39,515 nucleotides of DNA, from positions 1 to 39,515 of the forward strand of contig CAUJCR010000020.1 of NCBI GenBank assembly GCA_963169355.1, read 5' to 3'. The translations under genes were made by a program, and so were the position numbers. Shown piece by piece: positions 1 through 6,887 of this stretch (position 1 is the first letter of the stretch; each line of letters opens with the position of its first letter). The notes below the pieces were generated by a model. That model made no database searches, was not told where the DNA came from, and worked only from the letters and a program-made list of their open reading frames with translations. Source of the stretch: Bacteroidota bacterium. GTDB taxonomy: Bacteria; Bacteroidota; Bacteroidia; B-17B0; Aurantibacillaceae.

Positions 1-2914
1 GCGGAACATTCGTAGAAGAACTTACGGTTACCACTGAAGTATGAGTACAGCCAGAGGCTGGTATGGTAGCAACTAAAGTATAGGTACCAGGAGCACAAGC
101 TGCTGTTGTAAAACTACTAGATGAGCCACAAACACCGCCTAACCAGTTAGTTGTAGCACCTGCTGGACTTGCTGAGCCTGTTAAGGTAACAGAAGGGCTT
201 CCGCAGGTAAGGGTTTGAGACGGACCAGCATTCGCTGTTGGTGTGGTGGTGTTTTGATTAATAGTGGTATTAGCAGTAGCGGTACAACCATTAGCGGCTG
301 TTACTACAACAACGTAAGAACCTGGAGTATTAGCGGTAGTAGTCGCAGTGTTAGTAGCTCCTGTAATACCAGGACCAGACCATGCATAAGTACCACCACC
401 AGTAGCGGTTAGATTAATGCTATTAACAGTACAGGTTAATGAACCACTATTGCTAGCGCCTGCTGTTGGAGCTGTTGTATTTTGTGTAACAGACGTATTA
501 GCAGTAGCAGTACAACCATTGGCAGCTGTAACTAAAACAGAATAAGTGCCACCCGCATTAACGGTTGGGTTTGCAGAAGTGTTGCCTGTGATAGCACCGC
601 CAGTCCAAGCATAAGTTCCACCACCACTAGCTGTTAAGGTAACAGTAGTATTGGTACAATTTAATGAACCAGAATTTACAGCACCTGCTGTTGGAGCGGT
701 AGTATTTTGTGTAACAGATGTATTAGCAGTAGCAGTACAACCATTAGCAGCTGTAACAGTTACTACATAAGTACCTGGTAAATTCACGGAAGGAGTAGCA
801 GTAGAACCACCACTTACAATACCTGGCCCACTCCAAGCATAGGTTCCTCCACCAGTACCAGTAATGCCAATGGTACGTGTAGTACAGGTTAAAGTAGAAC
901 TATTGCTAGCGCCCGCTGTTGGTGCAGTAGTGTTTTGTGTAACAGATGTATTAGCAGTTGCAGTACAGCCATTGGCAGCTGTAACAGTTACTACATAAGT
1001 ACCTGGTAAATTTACGGAAGGAGTAGCAGTAGAACCACCACTCACAATACCTGGTCCACTCCAAGCATAAGCACCTCCACCAGTACCAGTAATGCCAATG
1101 GTACGTGTTGTACAGGTTAAAGTAGAACTATTGCTAGCACCCGCTGTTGGTGCGGTAGTGTTTTGAGAAACCGCTGTTGTTGTAGTAGTAGAGCAACCAT
1201 TACTGCCAGTTACAATTACAGTATATGTGCCTCCTTGATTGATAACAGGATTTGCTGTTAAACTACCACTTACAATACCTGGTCCACTCCAAGTGTAAGT
1301 TCCGCCTCCTGTGGCTGTGAGTGTTGCAGTGGTATTTGTACAATTTAAACTAGCAGAATTTACTGTTACTGTTGGACCAGCTCCTGAGGTAACGTAAACA
1401 GTAGATTTAAGCATAGCTAAACATCCCGAAGTGCCTCCAACATAACAGCTATACGTGGTGGTTACAGTAGGATTTACTACAACAGAGTGTGTGGTATTAG
1501 AACCAACAAAAGTACCTGGATTAGATGCAGTCCACGAATAGGATAAAGCACCAGAGTTTACACTTAATGTCGTTGAACTTCCTGCACAAATAGTAGCAGA
1601 ATTAGCAGATATTGTATAAGCAGAAGCACTGGCACAAATGGCATTACTGCTCATACCTGCCGTTGTGTTTGTTCCTGCATAATTTGTTGCTGTAGATAAA
1701 TTAACATTAGTTACTGTACCATTAAGTACTGTTAAGACAGGAGATGAATTTACTTTTGTAATACTGGTGCCACATGTTGCAGATGAACCAGCAAAACCAC
1801 TTGTGTCCGTAACTACTAAACCGAAATCCCAGTTCCCTCCTACTGTAGGTCCCATCCATCCGCTAGCCAAATAAGTACAACCAGAGATAGTGATACCATG
1901 AAAACCATCATCATTAACACTTGGTCCACCACCGTTTCCATATCTTTTTGTCCAAATAACAGTTCCTGTATTGCCATTTAGTTTTGCCATCATTGCATAA
2001 TTATTTTCTGTTTCACCAGCCACAACTACAGCACCGTATTGGTCGAACGCACAATTAATACCCCATGAATTTCCCATAGTAGTTGGATTTCGGAGATACC
2101 AACTATATTGACCATTAATTTGGCGAGTCCATAACACATTACCCGAGAAATCAATCTTTACTACTATAAGATCGCCTGGGTTACCGGAACTTGATTGTGC
2201 AGTGGCACCACATAATACGATTCCACTAGCGGATACATCCATGCCCGTAAAATGAGGTCTTAATGAAGCACCAACATAAGTCTTACACCAATTTACATTT
2301 CCAGTAGAAGCATCTACACTTAATACGTATGATTCGGCTGTGCCTCCAATATCAAAACTTCCTGCCATGTAATAATTGGAACCTGATTTATGAATCACGT
2401 AAGCATCTGCATTATTTCCATTAATAGTGTATTCTTTATACCAAATTAAGTTTCCACTTGCATCTGTTTTAATTATACAAGGTTTGTTATTGAAACCAGC
2501 AACTACCACATCTGTACCATCATTTATTATATATCTTAAAGTTCCTGCGCCATAATTTTTGGAAAATTGTTTTACCATTGTTGCATCATATTTCACAATG
2601 AGTTTATTTTGAGAGCCAATTGCTCCGTTGTGTCCTGCAACAAAAATATTATCTGAGGCATCAATAGAAGCAGAAAATAGTTCACCTGAGCTAGCAACAA
2701 CTCTGTTAGTAGAATAGGCACCTGTTGTATTAGCTACTACAAAACAAGGTTTATCATTTAATAAACCTGCCATTACAAGTTCGCCTTTTGCATTCACTAC
2801 AAGGTGATTTGACCAAGAATAATTTCCTGATTGCCCATAATTAAAATATCCAATGTTTTGAGCATTACTACAAATAGTGATAAATGAAAAAATAATAAAA
2901 ATGATTTTTTTCAT
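1..2914 (-). CDS. Large secreted repeat protein, N-terminal part (C-terminus off the left edge)
   Basis: Reading on the minus strand from an ATG at 2914, the frame stays open for 971 codons to the window edge. The product starts with a Sec signal peptide (MKKIIFIIFSFITICSNAQ). Next comes a beta-propeller-like region of about 350 residues with recurrent blades of the type 'KTDASGNLIWYKEY' and 'KIDFSGNVLWTRQ', resembling the SBBP/delta-60 type repeats of Bacteroidota surface proteins. From about residue 510 there are five Ig/PKD-like repeats of 75-76 residues (hallmarks: a Cys near the start, GGGTYAWSGPGI, PGTYVVTVTAANGC, TQNTTAPTAG) and a sixth, divergent one. Such proteins are normally exported by the type IX secretion system, with a C-terminal sorting domain that would lie outside this window. 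An adhesin or matrix role is inference. An Fnr-like dyad lies 63-88 nt upstream of the start. Confidence 0.85.
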   Translation of the reverse strand, partial: MKKIIFIIFSFITICSNAQNIGYFNYGQSGNYSWSNHLVVNAKGELVMAGLLNDKPCFVVANTTGAYSTNRVVASSGELFSASIDASDNIFVAGHNGAIGSQNKLIVKYDATMVKQFSKNYGAGTLRYIINDGTDVVVAGFNNKPCIIKTDASGNLIWYKEYTINGNNADAYVIHKSGSNYYMAGSFDIGGTAESYVLSVDASTGNVNWCKTYVGASLRPHFTGMDVSASGIVLCGATAQSSSGNPGDLIVVKIDFSGNVLWTRQINGQYSWYLRNPTTMGNSWGINCAFDQYGAVVVAGETENNYAMMAKLNGNTGTVIWTKRYGNGGGPSVNDDGFHGITISGCTYLASGWMGPTVGGNWDFGLVVTDTSGFAGSSATCGTSITKVNSSPVLTVLNGTVTNVNLSTATNYAGTNTTAGMSSNAICASASAYTISANSATICAGSSTTLSVNSGALSYSWTASNPGTFVGSNTTHSVVVNPTVTTTYSCYVGGTSGCLAMLKSTVYVTSGAGPTVTVNSASLNCTNTTATLTATGGGTYTWSGPGIVSGSLTANPVINQGGTYTVIVTGSNGCSTTTTTAVSQNTTAPTAGASNSSTLTCTTRTIGITGTGGGAYAWSGPGIVSGGSTATPSVNLPGTYVVTVTAANGCTATANTSVTQNTTAPTAGASNSSTLTCTTRTIGITGTGGGTYAWSGPGIVSGGSTATPSVNLPGTYVVTVTAANGCTATANTSVTQNTTAPTAGAVNSGSLNCTNTTVTLTASGGGTYAWTGGAITGNTSANPTVNAGGTYSVLVTAANGCTATANTSVTQNTTAPTAGASNSGSLTCTVNSINLTATGGGTYAWSGPGITGATNTATTTANTPGSYVVVVTAANGCTATANTTINQNTTTPTANAGPSQTLTCGSPSVTLTGSASPAGATTNWLGGVCGSSSSFTTAACAPGTYTLVATIPASGCTHTSVVTVSSSTNVP
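241..1386 (-). repeat. Tandem array of five 225-228 bp coding repeats
   Basis: The conserved TTTTG anchor recurs at 252, 480, 705, 933 and 1161, giving a strict period of 225-228 bp (75-76 codons). Each unit encodes one Ig/PKD-like domain of the large surface protein. The units starting at 705 and 933 are nearly identical (I count about 12 differences in 228 bp, nearly all synonymous). The others have diverged further. Confidence 0.9.
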
Positions 2915-2976
2915 GGTTTGAGAAATTAATGTGACAATGTTTTTTAATAAAGGAAAATTACTATGAATTCTATTTG

Positions 2977-3002
2977 CATTTTTTGACCTATGTCAAAAAA
3001 TG
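2977..3002. promoter_or_regulatory. Crp/Fnr-like operator dyad
   Basis: This is a perfect inverted repeat of 11 bp per arm with a 4-nt spacer. Its core is TTGAC-CTAT-GTCAA, which has the architecture of Fnr/Dnr-type sites (TTGAT-N4-ATCAA). On the minus strand, a one-mismatch -7 box (TAATTTTC, plus 2953-2960) would put transcription start near 2949. The dyad centre would then sit close to -41, the usual class II activator position. The assignment to the Crp/Fnr family is inference from symmetry and spacing. Confidence 0.4.
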
Positions 3003-3032
3003 AACTAAACTATTTAGAATATCGGACTGTAT

Positions 3033-3209
3033 ATTAAACCCAGATTGTGCATTAGAAATTAGTAATGAGAGTTAAAAGCCCAATAAAATATGAACTTTTA
3101 TGAATGAAGCGTAGCCACTGCTACGATGATTGAGAAAAAGTTGCGAAGCTTCATATTTTGCAGGGATTTTAGCTCGTAATAGAATTGCTAATGCATAATT
3201 TGGGTTAAA
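3033..3209. repeat. MITE-like imperfect inverted-repeat element
   Basis: The left arm (about 3033-3095) matches the reverse complement of the right arm (about 3148-3209) over about 60 bp with scattered mismatches. Shared stretches include the ends (ATTAAACCC against ATTTAACCC), GCATTAG and AAAATATGAA. The centre carries a perfect 6-bp hairpin (CGTAGC at 3110-3115, loop CACT, GCTACG at 3120-3125). There is no ORF inside. The arrangement fits a non-autonomous mobile or REP-type interspersed element. It could also act as a transcript end for pepT. Confidence 0.55.
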
Positions 3210-3272
3210 TAGATTATTTTAATGAAATTACGATTTTCATTTTTAATAATTCAACCTAGATATGTGTTAAGT

Positions 3273-3360
3273 ATTAGTAATGAGAGAATAAGAACCAATA
3301 AAAGACGCATCTAAGCAAATGAAACACAGCATCCTTAAATTTCTTTATTAGCTCTTATCT
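3273..3360. repeat. Second, degenerate copy of the inverted-repeat element
   Basis: The 14-mer ATTAGTAATGAGAG at 3273-3286 is identical to 3058-3071 in the first element and is followed by a similar tract (AATAAGAACCAATAAAA against TTAAAAGCCCAATAAAA). The right end at about 3340-3360 reads as an imperfect inverse of the left (ATAAGAGCTAATAAA against ATAAGAACCAATAAA). It therefore looks like a shorter, decayed family member beside the first. Confidence 0.45.
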
Positions 3361-3435
3361 GTAAATTATTTTATATGATTGTATTTAAAGTATATCAAAA
3401 AGATTTATAAAATTTCAATTAATGATTATCTTTAT

Positions 3436-4686
3436 TTATTTACCGTGTTCTTCCCAAATCATTGCTAGGTGTACTATAGTTTGTGTGGCTTTTTCCATAT
3501 CTTGTACACTTACCCATTCTTGCTTGCTATGAAAAGCGTGTTCTCCTGCATATATATTTGGGCAAGGTAATCCCATAAACGATAATCGAGAACCATCAGT
3601 TCCACCTCTTATACTGGATAATACTGGATTTACCCCTGTGCGTTTGATAGCTTCAACAGCATAATCAACAACATGTGGGCAAGTATCCAATATTTCTTTC
3701 ATGTTTCGATATTGCTCGGATACTGTAAATTCATACTTACATTTAGGGTATTTAATAAGTACTTTTTTGGTAATAGCTTCTAATTCTTCCTCTAATTCTT
3801 TTAATGTAGGCGTGTCAAATGCTCTTATAATCCATTTTATTTCTACCATTTCAAGTCCACCATTAATAGCCGTTGGATGCATGAATGGCTCTTTTTTTTC
3901 TGTGGTTTCGGGTGTTTTGTTTGGTGGTATTAGCGAGATAATTTCTGATGCAATTTTGATAGCATGTTGCATTTTATCTTTCGCAAAACCTGGGTGTGTT
4001 GGGAAACCAAAAATTTTAATACTAACACCGTCAGCACTAAATGTTTCGTTTTCAATATGTCCCAAAGTTTCGCCATCCATAGTGTAACCAAAATCGGCTG
4101 CTAATTTTTTAATATTTACTTTATCCGCTCCTCTACCAATTTCTTCATCAGGTGTAAATAGCAATCTGATTTTTCCATGTTTTATTTCGGGATGTTTCAT
4201 TAAAAAATGAGCGGCATCCATTATTTCTGCTAAGCCAGCTTTATTATCGGCTCCCAACAAGGTTGTGCCATCTGTGGTAATAATATCGTTGCCTATTTGT
4301 TCAGCTAAAGCAGGATGTTCAGCAAATCTAATAATTTGCGAAACGTCGTTGGGTAACACTATATCTTTGCCATCATATTTTGTGTGAATAATAGGATTTA
4401 CGTTGAGTCCACTACAATCAGGTGAAGTGTCCATGTGCGAACAAAAACAAATAACAGGTACTTGTTTCGTGGTGTTTGCAGGAATGGTAGCATATACGTA
4501 ACCGTATTCGTCCATTTCGGCATCGGTAATACCCATTTCAATTAACTCTTGAACCAATAAGTGTCCTAAGTTTTTTTGTTTCATTGTACTTGGGCAAGTT
4601 GGAGAGTTTGGATCGGATTGTGTATCAATCTTAGCGTAACGAATGAAACGCTCTGTAACAGTATGTTTGTAATTTGTAAAGTTCAT
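3436..4686 (-). CDS. pepT: Peptidase T (tripeptide aminopeptidase)
   Basis: This cytoplasmic M20B zinc peptidase releases the N-terminal residue from tripeptides. It has 416 residues, close to the family norm. Expected metal and catalytic residues are visible: H84 and D86 in SHMDTSPD, D147 in GADNKAG, E181-E182 in TPDEEIGRG, D204 in YTMDGETLG and H386 in HAFHSKQEW, matching the E. coli pattern H78/D80/D140/E173/E174/D196/H379. The lid-domain segment HPGFAKDKM is also present. There is no signal peptide. It lies 55 bp downstream of the DPP-IV-like gene on the same strand, so it is probably the last gene of a peptidase run and would finish the di- and tripeptides the upstream enzymes produce. 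Confidence 0.96.
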   Translation of the reverse strand: MNFTNYKHTVTERFIRYAKIDTQSDPNSPTCPSTMKQKNLGHLLVQELIEMGITDAEMDEYGYVYATIPANTTKQVPVICFCSHMDTSPDCSGLNVNPIIHTKYDGKDIVLPNDVSQIIRFAEHPALAEQIGNDIITTDGTTLLGADNKAGLAEIMDAAHFLMKHPEIKHGKIRLLFTPDEEIGRGADKVNIKKLAADFGYTMDGETLGHIENETFSADGVSIKIFGFPTHPGFAKDKMQHAIKIASEIISLIPPNKTPETTEKKEPFMHPTAINGGLEMVEIKWIIRAFDTPTLKELEEELEAITKKVLIKYPKCKYEFTVSEQYRNMKEILDTCPHVVDYAVEAIKRTGVNPVLSSIRGGTDGSRLSFMGLPCPNIYAGEHAFHSKQEWVSVQDMEKATQTIVHLAMIWEEHGK

Positions 4687-4741
4687 ATTTCTTTTAACTA
4701 ATATTAATAGTATGTGATAGTGTAATTGATAAATGAAATGA

Positions 4742-6886
4742 CTAAAGATTATTAATAAAATAATCGGTTATTTTTTCCATTAGATGTGCCCTATCTTTTC
4801 CAAGCACATTGTGTTCGTGTCCTGGGTAAACATAATAATCTAACTGAATGCCTTTATCTACGGCTTTCTTTTGATATAAGATGCTATGTTGCCACACAAC
4901 TACTGGATCCTGTGCGCCATGTATCATTAATAGTTTTCCTTTTAGTTTATCTACATAATTCAAAAGATTGTTTTTATCGTAGCCTTCTTTATTATCTTGT
5001 GGCGAATCCATATAGCGTTCGGTGTACATAATTTCATAATATGTCCAATCAATAACAGGGCCTCCAGCAGCGCCTACTTTAAATGTTTCTGGCGAACGAG
5101 TCATTAAGGTTGTTGTCATAAAGCCACCAAAACTCCAGCCGTGTACGCCTATTCGAGTTCCATCTACGTAAGGTAAAGATTTTAAATACTCAACACCTTT
5201 AAGTTGATCTTCCATTTCTTTTGTTCCTAACTGTCTGTGTACTGCCTGCTCAAATGCTTTTCCTCTGTACGAAGTTCCTCTGCCATCAAGTGTAAATACA
5301 ATAAATCCTTTTTGAGCCATGTATTGATACCATAACTCTCCACCTGCCATCCAAGTATTGGTTACCATTTGTGAATGAGGTCCATTATATAAATACACTA
5401 ATACAGGATATTTTTTGGTAGAATCAAAATTCACGGGTTTAAACATTCTACAATACAAATCGGCACCTTCGCTGTTTTTAATGGTAAATAAATTCCATTT
5501 TCCTAATTGATAATCTTTAATCGGATTATCTGCTTTATAGAAATTTTTTGGTTTAGACCCTTTTGTGCTGATGATATTATATTCTCGCGGCGTATAACAA
5601 CTTGTGAAGTTATCTATTACATAATTTCCTTTTTTGTCAAGCACACAAAAGTGATAACCATTACCAGTGGTTAGCCTTTTAACTTCGGCTGTTTTTAAAT
5701 TAACAGAGTAAAAATCTTGATTAACGGGACTTTGCTCGTTGGCATGAAAGAAAAGGCGTTCTCCTTTTTCATCAAAACCATTTTGTTGTTTTACCTCCCA
5801 ATTACCTTTAGTGAGTTGTTTAATTAATGTACCATTAATGTTGTAGAGGTATAAATGATTAAATCCATCTTTACGACTTTGCCAAATAAATTGTGATGGA
5901 TTGTTTTTCACAAACAACATAGGATTGAGTGGTTCTACATATTTGTCGTCATGTTCTTCAAACAAAGTGCGAACAAATTTACCTGAGGTAACATCATATT
6001 CGTTAAGTTTCATATCGTTTTGTGTACGACTTAATACAGCAATGTAAACGTATTTCTCGTCAGGACTCCAAGCAATATTAGTAAGGTATTGTTCTTTATC
6101 GCCTTCTGTTTTTATATACAATAGCGAGTTGTTTTTTACATTATAAATACCTAATGTAACATGATGGCTTTTGTTGCCTGCCATTGGATATTTAATATTT
6201 ACGTTTTTGGCAGGTCTGCTTGTCCAATCAATAATTGGATAATCAGTAACCATAGATTGATCCATGCGATAAAAAGCTAAATAATTTCCTTTCGGACTCC
6301 AAAAATTTCTACCGTCAATTCCAAATTCATTTTGATGGATGTTGTGCCCATTATACACAATTTCATAAGAACCATCATTGGTTAATTGAATTTCTTTTCC
6401 TTTAATGTTTACATATAAGTTATTGTCTTTGCAATACGAATAATTTCCTGTAACGGGTTCTTTTAAATAAGCTTCTAGTTCAGCGCCTTCAGTTTTTTTA
6501 GTAGAAGTTTCTATTTGTTTAGTAGTTGTTTTGTAAAGCCATTCGCCTTGTTTTGATTTAAAGTAAAAGCCTTCGCCATCTTTCCAAGTAATAGTGTGTA
6601 ATGATGATAAAGTGTCTTTGTTTTCTTTTTTTAATAGCTGATTCAACTCAGTCATAGATACAAGTTTAGTAGTTTTACCATTACTGTTTTCTCCAATGAA
6701 AACAGTGTTATTAGTAATGTAGGAGAATTGCGACTTGTCATCTATAAACTCAACGCTACTTAAACGAGTAGGAGCAAGGCTTGTTCTTCCTTTTAAAACT
6801 GCATCTTGAATAGTGAGTAGTTTTTCTTGTGCTGTTGATGTTGTAATTAATAAAACAGAACTAATGAGTAGAATGCCGTTTTTCAT
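4742..6886 (-). CDS. Dipeptidyl peptidase IV-like S9 family serine peptidase
   Basis: A 714-residue exported prolyl oligopeptidase-family enzyme. It has a Sec signal (MKNGILLISSVLLITTSTAQ), then a DPP-IV N-terminal beta-propeller (about 50-470), then the alpha/beta-hydrolase domain. The triad is readable: S585 in GWSFGG, D660 in HGAQDPV and H692 in GHEHN, in the order and spacing of Porphyromonas and mammalian DPP-IV. Such enzymes remove X-Pro or X-Ala dipeptides in the periplasm. Only one base separates its ATG from the stop of the upstream M1 aminopeptidase gene, so the two are almost certainly co-transcribed. The exact dipeptide preference cannot be read from the sequence. Confidence 0.93.
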   Translation of the reverse strand: MKNGILLISSVLLITTSTAQEKLLTIQDAVLKGRTSLAPTRLSSVEFIDDKSQFSYITNNTVFIGENSNGKTTKLVSMTELNQLLKKENKDTLSSLHTITWKDGEGFYFKSKQGEWLYKTTTKQIETSTKKTEGAELEAYLKEPVTGNYSYCKDNNLYVNIKGKEIQLTNDGSYEIVYNGHNIHQNEFGIDGRNFWSPKGNYLAFYRMDQSMVTDYPIIDWTSRPAKNVNIKYPMAGNKSHHVTLGIYNVKNNSLLYIKTEGDKEQYLTNIAWSPDEKYVYIAVLSRTQNDMKLNEYDVTSGKFVRTLFEEHDDKYVEPLNPMLFVKNNPSQFIWQSRKDGFNHLYLYNINGTLIKQLTKGNWEVKQQNGFDEKGERLFFHANEQSPVNQDFYSVNLKTAEVKRLTTGNGYHFCVLDKKGNYVIDNFTSCYTPREYNIISTKGSKPKNFYKADNPIKDYQLGKWNLFTIKNSEGADLYCRMFKPVNFDSTKKYPVLVYLYNGPHSQMVTNTWMAGGELWYQYMAQKGFIVFTLDGRGTSYRGKAFEQAVHRQLGTKEMEDQLKGVEYLKSLPYVDGTRIGVHGWSFGGFMTTTLMTRSPETFKVGAAGGPVIDWTYYEIMYTERYMDSPQDNKEGYDKNNLLNYVDKLKGKLLMIHGAQDPVVVWQHSILYQKKAVDKGIQLDYYVYPGHEHNVLGKDRAHLMEKITDYFINNL

Positions 6887-6887
6887 G

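Larger units (their letters stand above)
2915..3435. other. 521-bp non-coding interval holding a dyad and inverted-repeat elements
   Basis: No credible coding frame is present between the surface-protein start (2914) and the pepT stop (3436). The interval contains a perfect 11-bp dyad at 2977-3002, an imperfect inverted-repeat element of about 177 bp at 3033-3209, and a shorter, degenerate relative at about 3273-3360. The rest is AT-rich sequence without recognisable features. Confidence 0.7.

Noticed and set aside
1..1386. Regular 225-228 bp repeats that could suggest a CRISPR or satellite array
   Set aside because: The period is a multiple of three, the minus frame is open throughout, and the units translate into a clear Ig-like domain. 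They are coding repeats.
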